This document shows positions 42,779 through 53,011 of a stretch of DNA of 64,000 nt, piece by piece; position 1 is the stretch's first letter, and every line of letters begins with the position of its first letter. A program made the position numbers and the translations under genes. Origin of the DNA: Amoebophrya sp. A120 (lineage: Eukaryota > Sar > Dinophyceae > Syndiniales > Amoebophryaceae); assembly GCA_905178155.1 (NCBI GenBank), contig CAJINV010000012.1, positions 864,004 through 928,003 of the forward strand, read 5' to 3'. The notes under the pieces were generated by a model, which saw only the letters and a list, made by a program, of their open reading frames with translations, had not been told where the DNA came from and made no database searches.

Positions 42779-45700
42779 TCAATCCCGGATGGGGCTCCCA
42801 TAGGTGTGATTGATCTTGGACGAGGAGGTCGTCGTGTAGTGTTGTTGCTGGGTAATTATATTTTTACCAGCGGAAGTGGATGTTGACCCTGCCGTGGCGT
42901 AACTACTGCTGTAGTCATGGTCCATATTAACACCGCCGGCCGGGGATACGACATCCGCTAAGGACGTTCTGTTCTCAAACCCTCCTGGATCGAGACTTTT
43001 CGAGCCACCCGCCGCAGAACTGCTATCAAAGTGGATGAAGTCGTCTCTTATCGTGAAGTACGTCAGGAAGTTCACAAACGCACACAGCAAGAAGCAGTCC
43101 AACGCCCTCCCGATCGCGACGTCCTTCCCGAGAACCTGCATGTAGTGGGCAACAATGATGGGCGCAAACCCCTTGCCCAAGTCGTCCGTCAACGTCACCA
43201 AGCCGCACACCGTGCCCCGGATCTGGCTGCCGTTGCAGTTTAGCAGTAAACCTTTCACCGTCGGCCCTGTGATCGCACCGAAACCCGCGAAAATTGCGAG
43301 AACGTAGATTAACAACTGCGTGGTCGTGTAGGCGGCGTTATTACTAGATGTTTCTCCGTTCTGTTTCCGATCGGTTAAGGAAACTAGAAACAGGATTCCG
43401 CGGAGGCAAAACCAGACGATGACCGCTGGAACGGAGGAAAGCAAAGCGAGGTTCCTCGGGTTGAATTTCGAGAAGTAGTTCGCGAGCCAGGACGAGAGAA
43501 TGACCAGGACCATGCCAGACGCCTATGCATTGCAAAAGTATCGTACGGTACTAGTTGTAATCGCATTACAAATTGGCTCAGCATGACAAATGGAATTTGT
43601 CATGCTTTTTTGCCTTGGGATGGAGTTTTGTAAATGCATGACTGCGATTGCTACGAGTACGATACTTTTGCACAGGATAACACCATGAAGATCCCGATCA
43701 CGTAGGTGGCTGATTTTAGTGGGTAGTTCAAATCGTGGTGCATGTAATCCAACACGTACACCTGTACCGTCGCCCAGGGCACGCACCCGGGGATGGACTG
43801 GAGCAGGCACAGGCTTGTCGTGGGGTTATTCGTTACGCCTCGGTAGAGTCGCTTGTGCAACTCCAGCTTCTTCCATTCTTCTTTCAGCTTGTTCGCTTGG
43901 CGTTGCTGGGAGGAAGGGGTGGAGGGTGGAACTATTGCATGATTTAGTCCCGCTGCTGCGTTGCTGGGAGATGTTGTTCCTGCTGTATGGTTGTGCTGAT
44001 GGCGCCCGGACATGATGGGGGAGTGGTCCAGATTATCCATCTCGCCGGGGAAAGCGTTTTCAATGTCCGTATTACTGCCGGAGTTCGGGTATTGATGCGC
44101 GCCATTTGATGTTCCTGCACTGTGCTGTCGATTAGAAGTACCACCTCCGGCGCCCATGTCATCTCCCACAATCTCCGACGACCTAGATCGCTGCTTCGAT
44201 GCGCTTCGGGAGAGTCTGGGTCTTTCCCGTTTCGGCTCTATCACCGACAAAACTGCGAAGACCGAGATCACCAAAGACGGCAACGCGATGAGAAAGAAGA
44301 CGAAGCGCCACCCAGTTTGCGTCCCGATGATGCCGGAAAGGAAGGTGCCGATGCCAATCCCCGCGGCGGTTCCGGAGGCGACGAGGGTGCCGATGAAGGC
44401 TTTCCAGGAGGGCGGGAAAATGTCGGCGAGGACAGAGTAGATGATAGGGTAGGAACCGCCGACCTGTGAAAGCGTAGATCATGCTAATGTATGATTACAA
44501 CTACAGGAGAAATGAAACAGCAGCTGTTCCTACTCCTGGGTAGCTTGTTGCACCTAATGACGTGAAGGCTAAGTAGGCAAAGTATCTTTTAAACCAATAC
44601 CAATCAATCTATACACTGATCCCCGTCAAAATCCTCTGCGTCATGAAACAGTAGAAGCCAAACAGCCCGTTGGGAATGAAGATGGTCAACAGGCACGGTA
44701 AAGAGCCTACCCAAATGACCAGCACCAGTAATCGCACTCGCGGGTACACGTCGGCCATGGGGCCGATGAGCAAGGTTGCCAGCCCGCCGAGGATGAAGAA
44801 CCCAAATTGCGCCTCACCACCCAGTTGCTGCAATTTCCGGTGGTCCACGCAACTGTCCTGCTGTTTTGTGTATCCTGTGCAAGAATATCGCACTCGTACT
44901 CGTAGTAATCGCAGTCATGCATTACAAATCTTTGCCCCAAGGTGAAACAGCATGACAAATTCCATTTGCCATGCTGAGCTAATTCGTAATGCGATTACCT
45001 CTACTAGTACGATGCTCCTTTTGCAATCCATATTGTGTCGTCCGGAAATTCCGCTTGGCACGTTTCCCGGAAAAAATCGTCCGCAATGTCGGACAAGTGC
45101 GGGCTGGCGAGGTTCTGATCCGCAGAAAGGAGAACGACGGAGAGGGTCAGCAACCCCGCGGAAAACCGCATGTACTTCGGGTTTCTGCGGTAAACGGAGT
45201 CGTCGGGGGAATCGTCGTCATTTGCTAGTTGTAGTGGTCCCCCACCTCCCGGACTTCTGTAGTCATCAACCGGCGTGGTTTGCATCAGCCGGCTCATCTG
45301 GCTATCAAATGCAAAAGTGTCTGGGTCTGGAAGGTTGGTTGGAACTTGTGATGCTAACTTTGGACTCTAAAAAAAAAAGTATTGCATGAGGACCAGCAAG
45401 AGGAGTCTAGTTTGTGCTACACGGGACGAGGGCGTTTGTCATGCGAAGTAGGCATCAGGAAGGCTTCTAAAAGTGTGTGATGGTAGGGCCTGCATCACAC
45501 ACAATCCTGGGCAATGCAAAACATGCATGACAAGTCTCAGAATCTTCCAGACCCAGACACTTTTGCATTCGATACTGGCTCTGCGTGTGGCTGTCATCGG
45601 AATACTGCAGCATCGACAGCATGTATCGCAAGAAAAAACTGCTTCCCTGTGAACTTGTGATGCAGAAAATGTATCTCACAGGTGTTTGTCTTGCTACACA

Positions 45701-46322
45701 TGCAAGACAGTGGCTTTGTGCTGTGTTTTCCCTTCGGAGCGCTGCATGGCAAATTTTCTCTGCCATGTAGAACAAACAAACTTGTGATGCAAAACCTGCA
45801 AAATCCTTACAGTGAAACACTTTTTTCGTACGATAGCATGCCATTGGTCGGGGTGGACGCGCCGTGGAGGACGTTGGGGTCTGTTGTGGTTGCGATGTAG
45901 GGGGAAGATGAGGAAGCGGAACTACCGCCGCCAAGGTTCAACCCCATGCCCATGCCGCCGTGCGGCTGCTGAGAGGTTGTGCTAGAGTTGTTGCTCATGC
46001 TGTAGGTGTCTCTAGGCCGGTTATTTTTAAAACGAGAGAATGAGGAGGAAGCTCCTGCACCGGTACTGCTATTCGTCGTGGAAAGTGAGCTTACCGTCCT
46101 GGCTAAGAGACCGGTCGAGATCACGTCGAAATCATCGACATCGTCGTCGAAGGTGAAGGAGGTGTTAAATGGGTTATGATTTGTTCCTGATGGACTTGCC
46201 GTGGCCGCCGAGTTTCGGAGTTTGGACTTCGAATTGTGACGTCTAGCTGCATTTTTTTGTTGGTGTTGTGTTGAAGAAGTCGAAGTAGAAGAAGACACTC
46301 CGGGAGGGGAAAAGTCGTCCAT
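42779..46322 (-). CDS. Spinster-like MFS transporter
   Basis: Multi-pass major facilitator. ATG 46322 opens a disordered Ser/Asn/Gly-rich tail of about 160 residues, also present as a duplicate at 28 kb. The membrane part starts at about 45.2 kb (AGLLTLSVVLLSADQNLASP). The MFS loop 2-3 region reads GPMADVYPRVRLLVLVIWVG, and QRILTGISVGGSYPIIYSVL follows across a GT-AG intron. Then come WKAFIGTLVASGTAAGIGIG, a long cytosolic Ser/His-rich loop (44.2-43.9 kb), and the second six helices with GTVCGLVTLTDDLGKGFAPI near 43.15 kb. The C-terminus is a Ser-rich tail. Spinster-like members move sphingolipid-type or sugar solutes; the substrate here is not predictable. Four elements and one ordinary intron interrupt it. 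Confidence 0.85.
43524..43679. mobile_element. Introner element, family C
   Basis: TATGCATTGCAAAAGTATCG start, ACTTTTGCACAGGATA end. Flanks acgcc and acacc. Confidence 0.92.
44464..44614 (-). other. Canonical GT-AG intron in the MFS gene
   Basis: Minus strand: exon ATCAGT, intron GTATAGATTG to TTCACAG, exon GTCGGCGGT. It rebuilds LTGISVGGSYP. No target duplication. Confidence 0.88.
44871..45032. mobile_element. Introner element, family C (reverse)
   Basis: TATCCTGTGCAAGAATATCG start, CCTTTTGCAATCCATA end. TSD ttgtg. Confidence 0.94.
45303..45574. mobile_element. Introner element, family A
   Basis: TATCAAATGCAAAAGTGTCT start, TTTTGCATTCGATA end. TSD ctggc. Confidence 0.94.
45624..45835. mobile_element. 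Introner element, family E variant
   Basis: TATCGCAAGAAAAAACTGCT start; CACTTTTTTCGTACGATA end. TSD gcatg. Joins PTNGM to LSMLQ. Confidence 0.93.
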
Positions 46323-46799
46323 TCACCGACTTTTGAAGTTCCGTATTCGGCTCGTCACCAGTAGCAGGCACGGCAGGAGCAGCTAGAGAATCTGCTCGGC
46401 TGGTGAAAGTGCAGCTTGGCGGACTACTTTGTGATTGCGATTGGGACCGCCGGTCGGCGCACGCATTCGCAGTTCACGTCGTACACGTTACACCTTCACC
46501 TATGGCATAATTATAATAATACAAAATCTGGTCCGGGCCTCCGTATAAATATAATCTATAGGAGGCCTCTACTAAAATAATTCTAAACGAATGTGCTTAG
46601 AAGGTCTCGTCTAGAAGCTTCGTGTAACAGATTCAACGCTTCCCCTGTATCTCTACGCCATACCGTCGCGCAGAATGTTACGCTGCACGCCCTGGCGAGC
46701 AGCAGAACAAAGCCGCGCATCAACTTCAGTGCGATTCTGATACAGAAAGCGTCGACAAGCTCGACTGCCCCTGTTTTCACGCCCGAAAACAGGGATCAA
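46323..46799. other. 5' flank of the MFS gene
   Basis: 46323-46475 is the parent of the duplicate at 28196-28350, so at least 150 bp of upstream DNA was copied with the first exon. The rest shows no gene. Confidence 0.6.
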
Positions 46800-49670
46800 C
46801 TCCTCGGCCATCACTTTCCGGCATGGCAAAAGTGATGGCAAAAAGCTTCCTGGCCATCCCTTTGCCTTCGCTCGGGCAAAAGTGATGGCCGGGAGCTCCT
46901 TGGCCATCACTTTTTGCCCTTGCTTTTCGCTCGGGCAAAAGTGGTGGCCAGAAGCTCCTCGGCCATCACTTTTTACTCGGGCATGGGGCACGGGCTCCTT
47001 GGCCGTCACTTTCGTTCCGGCCGGGCCAAAGTGGTGGCCAAGAGCGCCTCCTGGGTGGGCCATCGTTTCCGGTCGCCGGGCAAAGCGATGGCCCAGGGGT
47101 CCTTGGCCATCACTTCGCGGACGGGCGGCGCAAAAGTGACGGCCGCGAGCCCCTTGACCATCATTTTTGGCCATCACTTTGCCGGTCGGGTCCAGCAAAA
47201 GTAATAGGCAGGCGCTCCTCCTGGGCCACCATTTTCCGGCCCGCCGGGCCAAAGCGATGGCCAAAAGCCTCCCCTGGGCCATCACTTCCCGATCGGGCAA
47301 ATGTGATGGCTGGCCAAGAGTTCCATGGCCATCAATTTTCGCTCGCTCAGGCAAAATTGGTGGCCAAGAAGAGCTCCTTGGATGGGCGCCGCTTTTGGAC
47401 ATCACTCTCCGGTCGGGCAAAAGTAACGGCAGGGAGACCCTTGGCCATCAATTTCCCTTCGGGCAACCAAAAGTGACGGCGCGGCCAGGAGCCCCTTGGC
47501 CGCCACTTTTCTTTCGGGCAAAAGTGAGGGCTGCGAGCTCCTTGGTTGCTTGGCCATCACCTTCCGGCCGGGCAAGAGTGAGGGCCAGGAGCCCCCTGGC
47601 CATCGCTTTCCGGTCGAGCAAACGTTACTTCCTGTCCCCCCCGGCAAAAATGGCGGCCAGGAGTTCCTTGGCCATCCATGACCTTCCGCCCGGGCGAGCA
47701 AGGTGATGGCCACCCAACAGCAGCTCCTCGGCCACTACTTTTGGCGGCCATCGCTTTGCTTCCGGTCGGGCAAAAGTGAGGGGCGAAAGCTCCTTGGCCA
47801 TCACTTTCCGATCGGGCAAAAGTGGTGGCCGAGAGCTGCTTGGCCATCACTTTTGGCCATCGCTTTTCGCCCGGGCAAAAGTGATGGACAAGAGCTCCCC
47901 GGCCATCATTTTCCGGCCGAGCAAAAGTTGTGGCCAAGAACTTCGCAGCGATCACGTTTGGCCACCACTTTCCGGGCGGGCAAAAGCGATGGTCAGAAGC
48001 TCCTAGCCCAGCCGGGCGGGGCAAAAGTGACGGCGAAGGGCTCCTTGGCCATCACCTCCGGTCGAGCAAAGTTGAAACTAACTTTTGGCCATCACTTTCC
48101 GGCCGCCCGGGCAAAAGTGGTGGCCAAGAGCTTGGCCCCCACTTTCCGGTGGGCCCGCCGAGCAAAACAAAGTGGAGGCCAAGAGCACTTTCGGGACCGA
48201 CGGACAAAAGTGATGGCCCGGGGCTCCTTGGCAATAACTTTTGGCCATCGCTTTCCGGCCGGGGCGGGCAAAAATGGTGGCCAAGAACTCCGCGGCGATC
48301 ATTTTTTGCCACCAGTTTCCGGGCGGCCAAAAGTGATGGCCAAAAGCTCCGCACCTTGCCCGGCCGGGCTGGGCTGGCAAAAGTGACGGGCGGCGACGGG
48401 CTCCTTGGCCACCACCTCCGGTCGGGCAAAAGTGAAACTTTTGGCCATCACTTTCCGGCCGGGCAAAAGTGGTGGCCAGGAGTCGGGCGAAAATGATGGC
48501 CAGGAGCTGCTGGGGCATGCATCGCTTTCCGCTCGGGCAAAAGTGGCCACTTTTCGCTCGGGCCAAAGTAATGGCCAAGACCTCCCTGGCCACCGATCAC
48601 TTTTGGCTGGCAATCGCTTTCCTGTCGGGCAAAAGGGATGGCCAAGAGCTCCCTGGCCACCCATCGCTTTCCGGCCTGGCAAAAGTGATGGCGAAGAACT
48701 CCTCGGGCGTCGCCTTTCGGCCGGGCACACATGATGGCCAAGAGCTCCCTGGCCGTCAAAGTGGCCATCGATCGCCTCTCGGCCGGGCAAAGGTGATGGC
48801 TGGCCAAGAGCCTCGCGGCCATCGCTTTTGTTTCGCTCGAGCGAAAGCGATTGTGGCTATCGCTTTCCGGTCGGGCAAGGGTGGTGGCCAAGAACTCCGC
48901 GGCCACCACTTTTTGCCATCGCTTTCCGGTCGGGCAAAAGTGATGGCCAGAAGCTCCCTGGCCATCACTTTTCGGCCGGGCAAAGAAAAACAATGGCGAC
49001 AACTCCTTGGCCATCGCTTTAACTTTTGCCCATCACTTTCCGGATGGGCAAAAGTGGTGGCCAAGGGCTCTTTCCTTGGCCATTACTTTTGCCCAGCGCT
49101 TCCTTTCCTGTCGGGCAAAAGTGTTGGCCAGTAGTTCCGCTGCCACCGCTTTTCGCCCGGGCATGCGAAAGTCCTCGGCCATCACTTCCGGCCATCGCTT
49201 TCCGGTCGGGCAAAAATGATGACCATGAGCTCCCTGCTCATCCATTTCCGGTCGGGCAAAAATGATGGCCGAGAGCTCCGTGGCCAGCCATCGACTTTCG
49301 CTCGTTGGCCATCGCTTTCGTTCCGGGCGGGCAAAAGTGGTGGCCAAGAGCTCCCTGCGCGGGCCATCGCTTTTGGCCATCGCCTTCCGGCACGGTCGGG
49401 CGAAAGTGATGGCCAAGAGCTCCCTGGCCGTCATTTTCGGCCATCACTCAGCCACTTTCTTTCTTCCCGCGCGGGCAAAAGTGTTGGCCAAGAGCTCCGC
49501 GGCCACCACTTTCGGGTCGGGTCGCGCAAAAGTATTTGCCAAGTGCTCCATGGCCATCACTTTTGCTCATCACTTTCCGGTCGGGCAACCGAGCAAGAGT
49601 GATGGCCAAGAGCTTCCAGGCAGTCACCTTTTGCCACCTCTTTCGTTCCGGCCGGGCACGCTTTTGCCTC
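46800..49670. repeat. Palindromic minisatellite, unit about 46-60 bp, about 2.9 kb
   Basis: Tandem, diverged units of the form ttggccatcactttccggtc then gggcaaaagtgatggccaag agctcc. Each unit is an inverted repeat: GGCCATCACTTT pairs with AAAGTGATGGCC around a ccggtcgggc loop. Many units gain an extra ggccatcgctttt step. Because the unit rarely makes stop codons, long false open frames of up to about 250 codons run on both strands; none has gene character. Confidence 0.95.
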
Positions 49671-51564
49671 TCGGCTTCTGGTGCATGGCATGGGCGGGGG
49701 GGCGCGAGGCAAAACCGCGCGAACAAGCCCCCGGAAGCGTGAGTCTCATCCCCATCCAGGGGCGGGGGCTTTCTTTGCGCCGGCCGCCGAAGCCGCCCCA
49801 GAATAAGCTTCGCAACCGGCCCCCTTCGCTTTGCTTGCCGCGTGCGGCTAAAGGGCTGACGGCGGGCCGGCGTCCTGGACGCCGGACCGCAAAAGGCGTT
49901 AAAGCGGCGAGGCCGCTAGGGCAAGCGCAGGCGCGGCAACGATCTTCCTCGGGACAGGCAGCGCTATATATACTTTTCAACCTTCTAGCCGCATTCTACT
50001 CGACCCCACGCCAAACCTTCTAAACACATAACCACCTTTAGAATTATTTTTAAATCTACTAGCCCAGCGGGCGTCCTGGACGCCCGCGTCAAGAGGCTAG
50101 TATTAGTACTAAGTTCTTTGTGTTGTAGAAGATCACAAGCTATTCTGATATCAGCAAAACAGCTTCAAATTTCACTTTCTTCTTCTATCGTATCAAATAA
50201 TAGGAAAAGCTAAGTTTTTTTTCTTGCACACAATGCATGCTCGGCCTGATACTGAATTTTTACCAAACACTGCAACAGAAACAATGAGGGACGATAATTG
50301 CTCGCATGTTTACGTGCCATATGGACCAGTGTGAGTAGGTCTTCAGACCAACGACCTGATCAGCTTGTGGTCGCTATTCATTATTTCCCTCAGGTGCTGA
50401 TGTGATTTCCAAGTAACGACCTCCACTGGGGAAAACCTCCTCTCATCTCTGTCGACTGTGCCATCCCTGCTGATCCGAAAGAGCAAGAACCTCCTGCACG
50501 CGTCGATACAACTCATTCTGTGGATATGACATCAAACCTCAGCTAGCACTACGAACTCCTGAGCGAGATCGACTTGAAGGCAGACGGTGCGATGATCGAA
50601 CTTTTTATCCTTCCATGCAAGCACCACCTCCGTCTCCGATATCGGATCTTAATTTTTCTGACACCGACGAGGTACTACTAGAGCATTCCCTAGACAACAA
50701 CGAACTTCTCTCCATAGCACGACAAGACGCAAGACCAAGACAAATGGCAGTGCTTGTCGTGTGACACGTCACATCCGCAAGGAACGATCCCAATCAAAAA
50801 TTTCCCTCCCGGAACACTGCTGTCCGTCGACGTGCGGGGGGGTGTCCGCCCGGGAAGCACAGAGCATTGTCGATTTTGCCGCACCAGACGAGAACGAAAC
50901 ATCTCAGTTTGCGTCTGTGAAGTTGAAGTTCTCTTGAATTGTAAAATTTATCCTCGCAGCCAAGATGTCTCGTTGGAAAAACATCAGGACCTAAAGGTGT
51001 ATCAAGCTCTCGAATTTTGACGGATTGTAGAAGTAGACAGAACGACAAGAATCTCCACGGTGCCCATTGAAATTTCCGCCTGTTTCTTGACTCCGTTATC
51101 CAAATCCCGCTGGAAAATCGGATTAGGGTAATTCGTACTTCTGCAGTTGAACTGCTAAACATTAACATTCCTGAAGTGTAGTGAGCAGAGAGGAAAAACA
51201 TCAGAGGGTAGAAAATCATAAAGGGAAAAAGCTCCGAAACAATGTGCGTTTTAAGTTTGTCATTAGGTTTTTGCTAAATATCGAAAGAAACAACTTTTCA
51301 TTACTGACTCCATATTTAGTGTGCTGTATTCTACTGAAATTGCGAAAGCGAAACTGTGGCTTTGGTATAATTCCGGTGCTTGGGTTGGTACATAATATAT
51401 TGAGGTGCGAATTTCAAGCTGCAAGTATCCATTCTAGTAACCATATTCAACAGCTGTGCTTAATACTAATTCTAGTTCCAGCAAATCAGCTCAGGAAAGC
51501 TGCGAAGGAGTTCAGATTTTTATCCTCCGACAAAACTGCTACTGCAACATTTAGAAATGATGCC
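49671..51564. other. GC-rich then AT-rich intergenic region, no gene supported
   Basis: 49671-49960 is GC-rich with short inverted words (gcgtcctggacgcc at about 49870; a related gcgtcctggacgcccgcg at about 50069). From 50100 on it is AT-rich. A plus frame at 50615-50761 (MQAPPPSPISDLNFSDTDEV) looks protein-like, but it stops after 49 codons and no continuing exon could be supported. Confidence 0.45.
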
Positions 51565-52399
51565 CTAGTAGGTATCCGGCGTTTTCAGATCCGAAGCCGG
51601 GGCCAGGATATTCTCCATGGTCTTGCGCTTGGATTCCTGCTCTTTCGCAAAAACTTCCGCAGATTGGAGGTTACCTGATAATCATTTTCTTGCGCAGTCG
51701 GCATTACCAACTCGGCTGCTCATGTACTTTCACGCATCACAAAAATTTTCTGGTATTCTATTGACGTAATTACAACGTTATGCATGACTACAAAAATTCA
51801 CCGTATACCTATCTTGTAGGTGGTTCCGATGACATTTGCGGATTCCTTACGCGGGACCCACCCAGAGTACCCCGGAATGGAGGCAACCGGCTTCGGCGGG
51901 ATGTCCAGCACACCCAGGCGCTTGCGCTCCTGTTTCAGGTTTGGTAAATTTCATTTTCATATTCTTGTCATGCACATCCGCGCATTAGAAACTCGTTTTC
52001 TCATGCGAAATAAAACGCAAAACATTATTGACATACCTCGCCCATTTTCATGCTGGTTGCGTAGTGGTATTCTGCCAAGCGCATTTCTCTGTTTGCCGCC
52101 GCGGAGTACTCGTTCTCCTTTTCCTCTCCTGCGATTCTCTGCAGATCCGCCTCCGTTTGCTGCTTCAAAACGAGCGTGCCCTGTTTCGAAGAAGAGTTTT
52201 TGATTGATGTTTTGCTGCGAAAGATCAGAAATATTAACTACGCTTTCTTTCACTTTCTCATGCGGCGCTGATGTGCACCAGAAAAGAAGTACTATACCGC
52301 CAATCCCGCGTTAAAACGCGCGGTACCACCATCTGGCTTTGCGGGCTTGAAAAGCCGTCCGGAAGACTGACTCAAAAAAGTCAGACTCTGCTGGGACAT
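51565..52399 (-). CDS. 158-aa axoneme-like protein with three canonical GT-AG introns
   Basis: Four exons: 52298-52399, 52037-52180, 51809-51929 and 51565-51674, together exactly 159 codons with the stop. Protein starts MSQQSLTFLSQSSGRLFKPA, continues with a charged helical part (QQTEADLQRIAGEEKENEYS) and then IPGYSGWVPRKESANVIGTT followed by YKIG. It ends NILAPASDLKTPDTY. The PGYSGWVP...NVIGTTY pattern is typical of short tubulin-lumen or ciliary proteins in general, so an axonemal role is inferred. Borders are GTATAG/ACAG, GTATGT/ACAG and GTATAC/TCAG on the minus strand. No introner element is inside, though introns 2 and 3 carry decayed element-core words. Confidence 0.82.
51675..51808 (-). 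other. GT-AG intron 3 with element-like core words
   Basis: Begins GTATACGG and ends GATTATCAG on the minus strand. On plus it contains gcattaccaac, gcatcacaaaaatttt and gcatgactac, close to the GCATNACAAA core of the introner elements, but no TIR. Confidence 0.8.
51930..52036 (-). other. GT-AG intron 2 with element-like core words
   Basis: GTATGTCAATA to CTGAAACAG. Contains cttgtcatgc and ctcatgcgaaat on plus, resembling introner core words. No TIR or target duplication. Confidence 0.8.
52181..52297 (-). other. GT-AG intron 1
   Basis: GTATAGTAC to CGAAACAG on minus. A nearer acceptor (TTTCGCAG) would throw the next exon into another frame. Confidence 0.8.
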
Positions 52400-53011
52400 C
52401 TTTTGATCTTATTTCCGACCGACGAGAGTGTTCTCCTTCGACTCTCGGGTTGAGCTAGTTGCTATCGAAAAAAGCGGGCAAGAAGGTTGTGACGTTTCGG
52501 TACAGAGGATTCAACAGGTTTCAATAAACATGCGCTTCGATATTGATATGAAGGGTACTGCATGGTAAGATGGGGAAATGTGAAGAAATCGACGTGTCAG
52601 TTGTGGTGTTCAAGCCCGACATGACGTCGAAGCGAAGTGCGGTGGATAACAGCTACAATGCTCTCGTTGCTCGAAATCAAAAAGATTTCATCAATCTCTC
52701 TATGTTCCTCTCGTTTCGACTCTCTCAAGTTCTGCATGTTCTATGCTTTTTCGCATCCCCTGATGACGTAGTGCTGATTGTACTTCTGCTATGTTTTGGT
52801 CTCGTTCTAAGGGTGAATCAATTCGATCTCTCTACTGACACGAAGTGTTCGAAAGAACATACTCTTTCATTCAGTTGACTTTTGATTCGTTGTATGCAAG
52901 GAGCTGCATGCATCGTCGCCGCGACGATCGACTAAATACAAGGGTGTAATCCCAGCAAGACGTGTAGGCTCTTTTTTCTCATAGGATGCATCGTGGTCTT
53001 CCAAACGACCA
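52400..53011. other. Intergenic; one unsupported plus frame
   Basis: A 102-codon plus frame (52570-52878, starting MGKCEEIDVSVV) contains a hydrophobic stretch but has no recognisable family. It overlaps the 5' flank of the axoneme-like gene. Confidence 0.35.

Noticed and set aside
46800-49670. CRISPR-like array
   Set aside because: Units are diverged and palindromic throughout, with no constant repeat and unique spacer pattern, and the surrounding genes are eukaryotic with introns.
46653-50023. Many long open frames on both strands, up to about 250 codons
   Set aside because: They are translations of the palindromic minisatellite: the same words recur in several phases and both strands, with no domain and no start context.
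50794-51219. Minus frame of 141 codons
   Set aside because: Mixed composition without a family match, overlapping an equally plausible plus frame; neither could be extended by splicing.
52570-52878. Plus-strand 102-codon frame starting MGKCEE
   Set aside because: No family, no splice partner, and it sits in the 5' flank of a well-supported minus gene; noted only as a possibility.
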